A DNA stretch of 64,000 nt, taken from contig CM028912.1 of NCBI GenBank assembly GCA_016801845.1, positions 19,280,001-19,344,000 on the forward strand, written 5' to 3'. The translations under genes and the position numbers were made by a program. The notes under the pieces are model-generated. The model made no database searches, was not told where the DNA came from, and saw only the letters and a program-made list of their open reading frames with translations. Numbering within the stretch: position 1 is the first letter of the stretch; each line of letters begins with the position of its first letter. The stretch is from Polydactylus sextarius. Its lineage: Eukaryota > Chordata > Actinopteri > Polynemidae. This document shows, in pieces, positions 24,727 through 35,340 of the stretch.

Positions 24727-24770
24727 CTACTGTGAGGACTGAAGTGTCATCTGGTGCTGGAGCTCTCTGG
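24727..24770 (+). repeat. triplicated block, copy A (exon-like)
   Basis: A 44-nt segment preceded by an acceptor-like AATCTGCAG and followed by a donor-like GG|GTAGAA. One frame reads Thr-Val-Arg-Thr-Glu-Val-Ser-Ser-Gly-Ala-Gly-Ala-Leu-Trp. It shares TCTGGTGCTGG(A/G)GC and TCTGGGT with copy C at 26231. It might be a decayed duplicated exon or a coincidental short repeat. Confidence 0.25.
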
Positions 24771-25288
24771 GTAGAAAAAAGATTTGAAGAAACAAAATTT
24801 GCAATTCAATAAAATGGCTGCTAATGTGATCTGCTCACAGACATTGTGAAATTATTAAATCTAGCTTTCAAAGTGTATTACAGTCTGTATTTCACGCTGA
24901 TCTGGCCATAGTTAGAGACATTTGAAATATTTAAATGTTTTTCTTCTGTAATTAACTTTATCTGAGGAGCTCTCCCAGTGTTGATGTAACCTGATAAATG
25001 TGATCAAAATAAGTGATTTGGAAAAAAAAGATTTGAAAAGTTTTCCTTTTAGTATTTGTAATATTTCTAGTAGTAGAATTATCTATGTTCATACAAATTA
25101 CTTTGAGCACAGAAGATATCGTCTTTTGTTTTTTTTTTCTGACATTATATGCATCTTCCATAGAACACAAGCTGTACTTTTAGTAGATGCTTACATACCA
25201 ACTGATAGATGATTTCCAGGAAAAACACTGACAAACAGACATGATGTATTTTTTTAAACAAATGTTTACCTCCAACATGTTTCTATAG

Positions 25289-25347
25289 ATGGTGGATGTT
25301 CTGTCTGGCACAGGTACAGAGACATCTGGTGCAGGATCCTACTGCAA
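25289..25347 (+). repeat. triplicated block, copy B (exon-like)
   Basis: It is preceded by TTCTATAG and contains an internal GGCACAG|GTACAG. One frame reads ...Glu-Thr-Ser-Gly-Ala-Gly-Ser-Tyr-Cys. It shares CATCTGGTGC with copy A. There is no convincing donor at its end. Confidence 0.2.
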
Positions 25348-26230
25348 GACAGGGGAAAAAAAAATATGTGATAAACTCACAAGCTGCAGCCTTTTTCTTT
25401 CCACACAAAAACTCTACTGTCAACTTAACATTAATCAGTTCACACATATTTTATACATACAGTTTCTCATAGTGATACTGTAGGAACCAGTGGGCCACAT
25501 TCAGCTTATATTCAGTATATTCACCTTGTGTATATTCAGCTGGATGGTGCTATTCAGAAGAACATGACTGATATCTTGCTTTGAAGTTGTTAAATGTCAT
25601 GGCAGGTAACTTAGCTTGCACATTAGGATTGAAGTTAACATTAACCACTAGAAGTTTAATGTTGAAAACGATGTTGGAGAGGTGGACTGTTTATAATGAG
25701 TCCTTGATGAAACCTTACATTGCTTTGCAGCTTCTATAAATAGCAACATATTGATAGAGAAGCTGGAAATGCTGCTGAAGTTTAGAGGGAGAAAAGAGAA
25801 AGATTGGCCTAGACTGAAATGCACCAACTTATTCAAAAGCTATCAAGTGTCAGCAGGCAACTCTGCAAGCACGTTTAGTCTAGATGCAAACCAACCACCT
25901 CAGTAGGTGGCTATTGTTAATAAACCACAAAGGAAGGTTTTGATGACACAATAACAACTTGGCATTCAAAATTTACATTGGCCCAGCAAAGTTTTTACTG
26001 CCTGTCCTTCAGAAGAAACAAATCTGACAATCTCGTCCAGTCAGTTGAACCAAATTGTTTTGGTGATGTGTAAAGTCCAGACAAAAACATGCAGGGATTG
26101 TTCTGTTGTAAGAGGTCCCAAAATTATAAAGTATTTCCACTGCTGTCTAATGTTGCCTTCCATCTACCGCAGCAACAACAGAAACACTTTCTTCCAGACA
26201 TTGTGGTTGCTGGCGTTGCAATTCTTGCAG

Positions 26231-26272
26231 CCTGTACTTTTGACTGCGCGTTCTGGTGCTGGGGCATTCTGG
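26231..26272 (+). repeat. triplicated block, copy C (exon-like)
   Basis: A 42-nt segment preceded by ATTCTTGCAG and followed by GG|GTGTGT. One frame reads ...Arg-Ser-Gly-Ala-Gly-Ala-Phe-Trp. The last 25 bases are close to copy A. All three copies encode Ser-Gly-Ala-Gly in one frame. Confidence 0.25.
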
Positions 26273-26460
26273 GTGTGTTGAACCTGGATGCTGAAGCACA
26301 GAGCAAAGGTCAGTTTATGGGCTGACATCATACATCAAACTGAAACTTACAGTCTGTCTTACAAGGATTGTTTCAACATATCTGAACCTATGTGCATGCT
26401 AGCTGCTTTCCCCCAAGTGGCCAAAAATTCAATCAAAATAAAATAATGAATATATCATAT

Positions 26461-26466
<6 letters not shown>

Positions 26467-26541
<75 letters not shown>
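26467..26541. repeat. compound (CA)n(TA)n microsatellite
   Basis: About sixteen CA units pass into about twenty-two TA units. It is the second of three loci with the same order and orientation. Confidence 0.95.
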
Positions 26542-26544
<3 letters not shown>

Positions 26545-26615
26545 AAACTATGTTCCTATATGTTATCTACATGTTGTTTATAGCCTTACTATTTTTTGTT
26601 TTGTTTTTACTGTAC

Positions 26616-26690
26616 AGTGTCTTTGGATAACTTGAAAGGTACTTCAAATAAAATGCTAATACTAATAAAATTATTAGTATTATTACTATA
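26616..26690 (+). mobile_element. retroelement 3' tail fragment
   Basis: CAGTGTCTTTGGATAACTTG, AAAGGTACTTCAAATAAAAT and an ATT-rich end resemble the 3' end of fish LINEs and their SINE partners (typical copies read GTGTCTTTGGGTAACTTGAAA...TATAAATAAAAT then ATT repeats). No upstream body is recognisable, so this would be a severely 5'-truncated copy. Confidence 0.45.
26657..26682. repeat. hairpin 1 of an adjacent pair
   Basis: TAATACTAATAA and TTATTAGTATTA pair perfectly over 12 bp around a 2-nt centre. It lies within the retroelement tail and may be drift in the ATT repeat. Confidence 0.75.
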
Positions 26691-26694
26691 TATC

Positions 26695-26722
26695 TTAATA
26701 TCCCCATGTGTGGGGATATTAA
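26695..26722. repeat. hairpin 2 of an adjacent pair
   Basis: TTAATATCCCCA and TGGGGATATTAA pair perfectly over 12 bp around a TGTG loop. The C4/G4 stem is not expected from AT-rich drift. No T-run follows on either strand that would suggest a pol III terminator. Confidence 0.85.
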
Positions 26723-26999
26723 ACCAAATCATCAGGTCTCCCAGATGTTCCAAATTATGATGAAGTGTTACATTTAAAAGCTAAAGGGTTTAGCTCTCTC
26801 CATCCGTCAATCTGAATCTGACACTAAGATAGCTGCTCTAGGCAACTTATTGACCCCCCATGACCTCAACCAATCCAATCACAACCTAGGAAACAAAACA
26901 AAGGGGAGCTAAGTACCAAATGTATGGGCAGCAAATAGGGGCAAAATGGCATTAGCCATCCACACAGGGTCAGTACAGCCATTAGGCTGGATCCCAAAT

Positions 27000-27410
27000 A
27001 TCCCCCATCGCTCTTCCAATTAAGCCGTCAAAATGGGGCAGATGGTTGTGACACTATCGGGGTGCTGTGCTGCCCTCGTGCCCACATCTCATAGCGTCTC
27101 ACAGCCATCCATCACTGGAGGAGCTCTAATTAGCTTGTTATTCTGCCATGCAAACTATTCCAAGCTTGTGAAAAGGCCTCCTCATGTTTTGAATGACAGG
27201 GAAAGCATTGAGAGAGGGCAAATGGGAGGAGGAGAGGAAAGCCAATCACTATGTGCAGAATGGCATTTGAATAGCCTTTTCAGCACACTACAGAGGCAAT
27301 TATATTCCCGGTTTAGACTTCCTGCCAGGATATTTTTCTTTGTTGTTTCTTCATCAAAATGGTGCCATCAATTGACAAGTTAAGCTTGACAGAATAAAAG
27401 CCTGTGTGAA
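27000..27410. other. non-coding block, candidate conserved element
   Basis: A non-repetitive stretch that is less AT-rich than its neighbours, with CTCTAATTAGCTTG (homeodomain core) near 27123 and CAATTGACAAGTTAAGCTTG near 27370. An open frame of 116 codons crosses it but has no recognisable domain. It has the feel of a vertebrate conserved enhancer; this is inference only. Confidence 0.25.
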
Positions 27411-29879
27411 AGAGGTCAAAAGAGTCATTTCTTCTTAGCTGAATGTCATCACTGTAGAAATGAAATAGCATTTAGTCCAGGCAAAGGTTAAACAATTTCA
27501 GTAGCTGTCAATGTAATATTGGCTTATAAAGGGCATTTATATTATCCACCAACTGACCAAACATGTTTCCTGTAACTAATACACAATAAACAATACAATA
27601 GCCATAAAAAAATCTGCCCAACTGAGGCACAAAGTGGTAACATCTGAAACAGTGTGTAAATAAGGTATAACCATTAAAATTTATAACTAATTTGCTTGGC
27701 TTTCACTCACTTTATGGATAGACTAATGGAACTGACACTGTATCTTAGGTGGGAATGCTACTTAGCTTAGATGTCAAAAACATCTGGGGTACTCAGTAAT
27801 GTCTTTAGTTTTTATTAATAAAAACGTTTTAAGACACTTTCAACATCCAGTAATCATTGCTCTATCTTGTAAGTCCATGCATTAGCAATGAAATGTTCAA
27901 ATTTATGGAAATGAGTGCAATGCAGCAGTGCACAAATAAGTTTAAATCAAAAACAGACAAACAACAAGCTTTTACCATGAGTCACAGGCTATGACTGCTG
28001 TCAATAACAGTTTAAGCCTACTAGTTCTGATGATTGGATCTTAATGTTGTTGTATGATGATTAGATAAATCAGATATATTTTATAAACATAACATTTCAG
28101 AAACCTTTGTAAAAATATTTTCAAGTAATCACCAGGGGGTGTCTCCTTGTGGTAGCTAAAACATTTTTGAACCTATTCACTTTACCTTATTTTGTCATTT
28201 GAGACCATCAAAATTGTATCTAAGTACTGGTATCTAAGTGATGTATGCAAACAAACACATCAGTGAGTCAGCTGCACTGGGTGACTTATTCCTTTATTAC
28301 CACAAATACACACCCTGTAGTTTGTATTGATTCAGTCCCACAGTCACACACATCCACTGTTATGCTGCTGTAAATACTCATTAGGGGGCTAAATGCATAT
28401 CAAAACATGTGAAAGTAGTCCATGACAATTGCCCTCTCACTACCTTGTGTTTGAATAACATTTGTTCAAAAGCTTATCACTGAGCCTTACAATTTACAAA
28501 CAATGGACATAAAGTCATTGATGTGCAGACAGTATTCAGACATGGATTAATTTGTTGGTTTTGCTTTGGTGTTTTAACACACCTTTTATAGAGGTGGGCT
28601 GAGTAATTTAAATCCATATAAAAGGTTGGCTATCTGATTATTTCAATATCAAGTAAAAAGGTAATGAGTAATCAATTACAAGTAATGACCCCAACACTGC
28701 CCCCAAGTACCCTTTTGTTTTAACTACTGGCAATCATGAGCAATGAGCAGCTCCCCAGATGTCGTGTCATATTGAAACATGGTATGGTTGTATGGCAGTG
28801 AGATGTATGGCTTCATGTTGCAATTAGCCTCACAGGTCATACTACTGGTATTCAATTGAGTGACATTAAAAGTCACGGTTCAGTTCATGTGCCTTGTGTA
28901 TGTGAGGATAATGTAAATGGGAGTCATTTTGCCTGTGTTGGTGAGGCAGGTGGTGCTGATGTCACAATTGTGTTGGTTGAGCGGTGTCACCCTGGATTTC
29001 CTGCCTCAACAATCACAAGTTCATTGCTTTTTTTATTGTCTCAATGCTATAATGTTTCTCAATAAAAATGTTAACTGCAAGTCAACAACTGATTTGTAAG
29101 ACAGGTGAGCTCATGGTTCCGGACCTGTGCAATTCTTCTTCCATGCACAAATGAGAATTCACTGACCAAGTGTTTATAGTAGAGACATTTGAAAAGTGTT
29201 CAACTGATTTTTTTATTTTCTCCCGAGCCTTGCTATGAAAATTCTTCACAACAGCTCAGGGCAAGGTTGGACATAACAAGGTCCATGGGACAGTGCTCGC
29301 CATTAATGTGAGATGCAATAACTTCATGCTTCTGTGATAGAAGTTATTTTCATGTTCCAGATTAAAACTTTTTTTCTAAACCATGGTGCTGCTGAGAAAT
29401 GTACTACTGTAAAGGGACTGAAGAAGATTAAAGTTTTAGCCCGGCCCCATTTTTATTATTCTCCTCAACCATTAACGTATCAATGCTCATTTGATCACAG
29501 TTCTGTTTTTAAGTCACACATTTGTTAGAGACTAACAAAGAAGGAAATGACTCATTTACAACAATTTTAGATGATAAACTAAAACGTGGGAGCAGTACAT
29601 GAGTCATTGATTTTGCTAACCGTCAAGACAATAACCAGAGGTTGCTCAAGGTATAGGAACACTACAGAATATCCTATCATTTGTATAACTTTGGAAAGAA
29701 AGTTGTAAAGTGACTCATATGCTAGAAAACTAAAAGGCTGAGCATGTAGCTGTGCAAAAGAAGGACAATATAATGTCACTGAAAACTGAAATATCAATTA
29801 TCAAGTTGCTTTCACTTTATCTTGTTTTGACAGGCCTGGAGGATACTCTGATACCATATTTCTGTAACCTTGATATAAA
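27411..29879. other. unique non-coding sequence
   Basis: AT-rich with no gene, RNA or repeat family recognised. Confidence 0.4.
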
Positions 29880-30033
29880 CATAGCACCTGGGGAGCGTTT
29901 ATGGAGCACGTCCCTGGTCTGAATGAGCACTCAAGGCAGTTTATACTTAACCATTCAGACTGGAGGAGCTGGGGATTGAATCACCAACCTTGTAATTAGT
30001 GGACGATCTGCTTTACCTTCTGAGCCACAGAGA
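29880..30033 (-). mobile_element. tRNA-derived SINE (reverse orientation)
   Basis: The plus strand reads GACTGGAGGAGCTGGGGATT, GAATCACCAACCTTG, TAGTGGACGATCTGCTTTACC and TTCTGAGCCACAG. On the minus strand this is a tRNA-like head with an A-box-like TGGCTCAGAAGG and a B-box-like GGTGATTCAATCC. It resembles the copy at 14.4 kb but keeps the head better and the body worse. Confidence 0.6.
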
Positions 30034-30519
30034 CATGTGATCTGTAGCTGGATATGCTGATCACTGGCCTTTGCACTTACACCTGGTATTGATAAGTATC
30101 ATTGTGCACTGTGAGAGCAAGCAGGGGCAGTTAAAGCTTAAAATAGAAATCAATTACAATATTACTAAAGTGGAAGTGATATCTCCCCTTACATCTCAGA
30201 ACTCAGAACACTGCTCTAATAAAGGATCTGATATTGCCTCCTCATGCTGAGTATGTGTTGTCTAAAGGTAGCTGTCTGTCCTCTCAGATATTTCAGTGTT
30301 CACAGTCCAATCTCCCTCATGATTAGGAAGCCTGAGGGAACAATGACCTGATGGACCTCTTCACTGGAGTGTGGATGGAATATTTTGCTTGGCTGCTGCA
30401 GAATCAGCACATTACAATTTACACAACAAAGTGATGGCAGCGATTGGATGATGAGGAGCAGGGATAGGTGGAGAGGCAGGAGAAGGTCCAGGGAGCCACA
30501 CCCACCAGCAGACACATAA
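30034..30519. other. unique non-coding sequence
   Basis: No gene or named repeat recognised. Confidence 0.35.
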
Positions 30520-30539
30520 TACACACACACACACACACA
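30520..30539. repeat. (CA)n microsatellite
   Basis: About ten CA units. Confidence 0.9.
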
Positions 30540-32513
30540 AAGGAGAACAGCAGTAAACAAAAGGAAAGGGGAATTGCTAAACCTATGAAGATAGGCATTG
30601 TATGAATTTATTTATTATTAATGTATTTATGCTAATTCTCTGATGACTCTGATGAGTTTAATGTATTTCACTTTGTTTAATTTCTAGTTAGGTCAGTCTA
30701 AGGATTAATTATGAACTGATCTGTAAACTGACTGGAAACTACATAAGATTTTTGCATCGCCGGATGCTCTCTTTTAATTTCCTACCTGTGCTGTTGTTGA
30801 TTTATTTTCTGGAATGCCCTGGAGTTGTTGGAATCAATGATGGCGCTGTAGCAGCTGAATAGTTGAAAATCTTGTGACCCATCCAGTATGCTGAAGTAGT
30901 TCTCTTCAAAGAGAAGAAAGTTTCAGGATGTTGGACCACTCCACCACTCATGTCAAGGAGAAAAAAATATTACTATGACACTAGAAAACAAATGGATGTA
31001 AAAAATTCTGTTGGTTCATAACATTTAACCAGATAAACCCTGCATATGTTAGTGAGCTGCATCACTGATAAGCACATATATAGTGTATAGAGTTATCTCC
31101 TTCCTAGACTGTGTAGACACTGTACTCCTGCATTAATAACGTTTCATGTCACACATACCTCCAACACTTGTCCCAGCAGTGATTAGGCCCTTCTCATCAC
31201 TTCCACCAGTGATGGATGTCAGAGGGGAAGCTGCATGCAGCAGTACTTCTGGCTGCCTCTATGTTGAGTCCCTCTGGGATTTGAGGCCCCACACGTCTTT
31301 AGAATTGGGTATTTCTGGTTTTATTGATCCAATATGAGAGAGACTATCACATCAGGCTCTGGCCCCTCACTATATAGCTGGATCTCTGACTGATGGATTT
31401 ACTAAATTCTTCATACAAGGTAACCTTTGCCACCATCACACAGAGATCACAGCCATGTCTTTTTCCTTAATGGCTACTTCCCAGGCTAGTTCTATTTGCT
31501 GGTCTTCTAATCTGATATATTCTAATGTAATGTAATCTAATATGATGTGATCTAATGTGTTATTTACTAGATATATGAAGAAAATAAGAGAGGTCCAAAA
31601 GAACAGTTTGTTCCATTTAATCGCTGATTAATTTTTTGTACCTGAAAAGTTGGTCCCTGGATGATGGTTTACAATAGCAACTGCTGAATAAAACAATAGG
31701 AAACAATTAGGAAGTCACAAAAACAATGGCAGGCAGAGTTATCACAATATCTATAATGTCTACATTAAATCATGAGCTGACTTGGGGAATAATGGAAGGA
31801 TGCAAAAATTGGAATAGTGGCATTTGTACATTTGGCCTGGTATTAGACAAAAGGTCAGGAGGTCAGATTTGACAGTGTTCATTCTGTGGGGAGCATAAAT
31901 GTACTAATCAAATTCGATGGCAATCTGCCCACCAAGCAGTCAGATATCAGATTTGACATTTTGGCCTTTGAGTTTTGCACCAAGAAATACCAAACTTCTA
32001 AAGTGATTGCTTTTTTTGCAAATCACCATCCTGTTATTTTTCCACAGAATGTATGAGCAGGGTCGAGTGGTAAGAATTTATGCTTCACTTTCGCAGAGCT
32101 GTTCATTGTCTCTGCTCAAAATCGCTCCATATTTAACACAGATTTCACCTCGTCGCCCACCCCTCACTCAAAAAAAAACCAAAAACTGACAGATATGAGT
32201 GGACAATCCAGCCAAAAAAATCTGTCTGAGTAGAATCACAATCTACAATCTAAAATATGAACCAAGGCTAGGAGCTCAACTCATCTCAAATTTGAAAATT
32301 CAGTTGTATTCAGTTGTCCTGAAAATAAACTACAGTCGGGTGATGGTGGTTATTGTTTTCTGGTAAATGAACTGATATTGTTAAATTTGTCAGGTAGAAC
32401 ATGTCTAAGGTTAGCACCTGTCAATGGCAGGAACTGTATGATTTATCTGAGAAGTAGATCATATACCAAATCATTTTACCAACCCTATCATCATGTTTCT
32501 TGTGTCATGTTTC
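30540..32513. other. unique non-coding sequence
   Basis: No gene recognised. A small degenerate tandem repeat of TCTAATNTGATGTAA-like words lies at about 31497-31560. Confidence 0.4.
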
Positions 32514-32537
32514 TTCAATTCAATTCAATTCAATTTT
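32514..32537 (-). repeat. L2 3' tail, (TTGAA)n
   Basis: On the minus strand this is four GAATT/TTGAA units ending the LINE. Short tandem units in place of poly-A are usual for L2 elements. Confidence 0.8.
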
Positions 32538-32716
32538 ATTTATATAGCACCAGATCATAAAAACATTTATCTCAAGGCACTTCACATAGAGAAACCCAAC
32601 ATTTCCACAATGAGCAAGCGCTTGGTGACAATGTAGAGGAAAAACTTCCTTTTAACAGGAAAAAAACCTCCAGCAGAACCAGACTCAGAGTGGACGGTCA
32701 TCTGCCTCGACCGGCT

Positions 32717-32822
32717 GGGGTGAGATGAAAACAGAGCAAAGAGGAAGAGAAGAGACAGAGGAAAGAGAGGGGAGAAGGACACAGGAGGGGGGAGGAAGAA
32801 AAGAGGGAGACCAGGAAGAGAC
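32717..32822 (+). repeat. polypurine tract in L2 3'UTR
   Basis: About 105 nt with very few pyrimidines (GAGGAAGAGAAGAGACAGAGG-type words, a G6 run near 32788). It is on the plus strand, so the LINE RNA would be pyrimidine-rich here. Such tracts can form triplex DNA. Confidence 0.8.
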
Positions 32823-32884
32823 AATAGAGACTAGATGTTTACAAGTAGTTGTTAAAGCAAAATTATCATTACAATTAATATTAC

Positions 32885-32926
<42 letters not shown>
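32885..32926. repeat. (AAT)n microsatellite
   Basis: About fourteen AAT units inside the LINE 3'UTR. Confidence 0.95.
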
Positions 32927-32928
<2 letters not shown>

Positions 32929-33201
32929 CGATGATGTCATTGAAGAATTTGAATCCAATTGCTCTGAAGTCAAAACAACCTGAAAGAGAGAAAGGGGGGT
33001 GAGGGGACACAACTGCAAGAGAGAACAGTTAATAATATGTAATATATTAATATCAAGATATGAAATGTGAGGGAGAGACAGAGATGAGAGGAGTGAGGGA
33101 CAGAGAGAAGAGGAGCAGTGTATTGTCAGAGTTCCCCAGCAGTCTAATCCTATAGCAGCTTAACTAAAGGATGGTTCAGGCATTTCCCACCTGGACCATT
33201 C

Positions 33202-33620
33202 TTAACTATAGGCTTTATCATAAAGGAAAGTGTTTAGTCTAACCTTAAATGTAGAAAGGGTGTCTGCCTCCCAGACCCAAACTGGGAGCTGGTTCCATAA
33301 GAAAAGAGCCTGATAACTGAAGGCTCTACCTCCCATTCTGGTCTTAGAGACTCTAGGAACCACAAGTAAACCAGCAGTTTGTGATTGAAGTGATCTGTTA
33401 GGATAATAAGGAACTATGAGCTCTTTAAGAAATGATGGAGCCTGATCATTAAGGGTTTTATAGGCAAGCAGGAAGATTTTGAAATCAGTTCTAAATTTTA
33501 CAGGAAGCCAATGAAGAGCAGCCAGTACAGGAGAAATATGATCTCTGGTCCTACTTCCTGTCAGTACTCGTGCTGCAGCATTCTGACAGCATTAACTGAA
33601 GGTTTTTGATGAAGTTACTG
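33202..33620 (-). pseudogene. L2 ORF2 C-terminal domain
   Basis: On the minus strand one frame reads Gln-Asn-Ala-Ala, Ala-Leu-His-Trp-Leu-Pro-Val-Lys, Gly-Leu-Leu-Val-Val-Pro-Arg-Val and Leu-Trp-Asn-Gln-Leu-Pro-Val-Trp-Val, then Ala-Tyr-Ser and a TAA at 33204-33202. These are hallmark motifs of the region after the reverse transcriptase in fish L2/CR1-group elements. This part of the frame is nearly intact, but it is cut off from the catalytic part by frameshifts around 33600-33800. Confidence 0.85.
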
Positions 33621-33786
33621 GAACAGGACAGGATGCCTCTGATTTTTTTTGCAATATTATGTAGCTGTTGTAGAGACCTGTCTAATATGGGATACAAAGG
33701 ATATGTCCTGATCAAAGATTACTCCAAGGTTCCTCACAGTAGAACTGGAGGCCAAAGTGAAGTATGATGACTTCAGTTTTGTCTGT

Positions 33787-34032
33787 TTAAAAGTAAGAAA
33801 TTCTCATCCAGGTCTTTATGTCTTTAAGACGATCCTGAAATTTGATGATCTGGTTAGTTTCATCAGGTTTCATAGATAAGTACAGCTCTGTATCATCTGC
33901 ATAACAGTGGAAGTTTATATTGTGCTTCCTGATGATGTAGCCTAAGGGAAGCATGTACAAGATAAAAAAGGATTGACACAGAACCCTATGGAACTCCATG
34001 ACTAACTGCAGTACGTATAGAAGAAGACTCAT
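33787..34032 (-). pseudogene. L2 reverse transcriptase palm with YADD box
   Basis: The frame reads Phe-His-Cys-Tyr-Ala-Asp-Asp-Thr-Glu-Leu-Tyr-Leu. The two catalytic aspartates are present (YADD codons at 33903-33892). Upstream, the normal Gly-Val-Pro-Gln-Gly-Ser-Val signature is broken: Gln is a TAG stop near 33990 and a few bases are missing after it, so this frame is offset from the fingers segment. The palm core is preserved but cannot be translated with the rest. Confidence 0.85.
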
Positions 34033-34408
34033 CGTTTACATGAACAAACTGGAACATATCTGATAGATACGACTTAAACCAAGAAAGTGCAGTGCCTCTA
34101 ATCCCAACAACATGTTCTGGTCTATGTAATAGGATGTTATGATCAATTGTGTCAAACGCAGCACTAAGATCCAGCAGGACAAGAATAGAGACAAGTCCAT
34201 TGTCTGAGGCCATGAGAAGTTCGTTGGTAACTTTCACTAATGCTGTTTCTGTGCTATGATGAGCTCTAAACCCTGACTGAAAATCTTCATAAAGACTATT
34301 CTCATGTAAGTAATCACATAATTGAGTAGCAATAACTTTCTCCAGGATTTTGGACATAAAAGGGGGATTTGATATGGGTCTATAATTAACTAGATCACTT
34401 GGGTCCAT
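33986..34408 (-). pseudogene. L2 reverse transcriptase fingers and palm
   Basis: 140 codons carrying Asn-Tyr-Arg-Pro-Ile-Ser, Lys-Ile-Leu-Glu-Lys-Val, Phe-Gln-Ser-Gly-Phe-Arg-Ala-His-His-Ser-Thr-Glu and Leu-Leu-Asp-Leu-Ser-Ala-Ala-Phe-Asp-Thr-Ile-Asp-His. The Asp of the LDLSAAFD motif is the first catalytic residue of the reverse transcriptase. The frame ends at the stop replacing Gln in the GVPQGS motif. The upstream segment (34395-34655) overlaps it in another frame, marking one more frameshift. Confidence 0.9.
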
Positions 34409-35330
34409 AAGTAGGCTTTTTAAGTAATGGTTTGATTACTGCAGTTTTAAAAGCCTGTGGTACGTAGCCTTTTACTAGAGATAGATTGATCAGACTCAAG
34501 ATGGATGTGTCAATTAAAGGTAGGATGTCTTTAAACAGCCTGGTTGGAACAGGATCTAAGAGAAAAGTTGTTGGTCTGGATGAAGAAACTGTTGCAGTCA
34601 GAACTATGGGAGAAAAACTGTCCAGATAAAAATCAGCTGTTACTGCTGATTCCAAGTCTACTGCACTGGGTGAAATATCAGCTCCTGAAGTGGGGAGGAG
34701 GTAACTAATTTTATCTCTGATGACAACAATTATATTTGTAAAAAAAGTTCATAAAGTCATTACTGCTAAAGTTTATTGGAATAGACGGCTCCACAGAGCT
34801 ATAACTTTCTGTCAGCCTGGCTACAGTGCTGAAAAGGAACCTGGGGTTGTTCTTGTTTTCCTCAATTAAAGAAGAATAGTACGAGGTTCTGGCCTTTCTG
34901 AGGGCTCTCTTATATTCTATGAAACTATCTCTTCAAGCTACATAAAATTCCTCTTGTTTGGTTGAACGCCACTTCCTCTCTAGAATCTTTGACTGTTGCT
35001 TTAAAGCCTGTGTTTGTGAGTTAAACCAAGGAACTCTCCTCCTCTGATTCACTACCTTCTTTCTCAGTGGGGCAGCAGCATCAAGTATTGAATGTAGGCT
35101 AGATGCAACGCTGTCAAAACCATGATCAACCTGTGCAGCAGTAAATTTAAAATAGTCATCTTCTGCTGTATTCATATATAGCACGTGGATAGATAACTGT
35201 TCTTTGAATTTAGCCACAGCATCATCAGACAGACACCTACTATAGTGAAATTGCTTCTCAGAAGTTGTGTAATCTAACACTGCAAACTCAAACTTTATTA
35301 AGAAATGGTCAGAGAGAGGAGGATTACAGG
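34395..35330 (-). pseudogene. L2 endonuclease tail and linker to RT
   Basis: Starting at Leu-Ser-Asp-His-Phe-Leu-Ile (about 35310-35290), the SDH end motif of LINE endonucleases, the sequence runs through a long linker in two or three frames. A stop near 34930 and a frameshift break it before the conserved Thr-Ala-Val-Ile-Lys-Pro-Leu-Leu-Lys-Lys-Pro at about 34430. The endonuclease is cut off immediately upstream of SDH, so only its last few residues remain. Confidence 0.8.
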
Positions 35331-35340
35331 GAAATATTAT

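Larger units (their letters stand above)
32514..35340 (-). mobile_element. L2-clade LINE, decayed
   Basis: This is a non-LTR retrotransposon on the minus strand. From its 5' side it shows the end of an apurinic endonuclease domain (Leu-Ser-Asp-His near 35300), the linker, the reverse transcriptase with a YADD box and the C-terminal domain ending Phe-Leu-Tyr-Asp-Lys-Ala-Tyr-Ser-stop. After these come a purine-rich 3'UTR and a (TTGAA)n tail at 32514-32537. The Asn-Tyr-Arg-Pro-Ile-Ser, Phe-Arg-Ala-His-His-Ser-Thr-Glu and Leu-Leu-Asp-Leu-Ser-Ala-Ala-Phe-Asp signatures are those of fish L2 elements. ORF1 and most of the endonuclease are missing. The coding part has stops and frameshifts, so the copy is dead. 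Target-site duplications were not found. Confidence 0.9.

Noticed and set aside
26392..26583. Open frame with His-Thr and Tyr-Ile repeats
   Set aside because: A direct translation of the (CA)n(TA)n microsatellite. The same applies to the frames over the repeats at 2.95, 3.55 and 37.5 kb.
27033..27383. 116-codon plus-strand open frame
   Set aside because: No domain is recognised. The open frame is explained by locally raised GC. The block is better treated as possible regulatory DNA.
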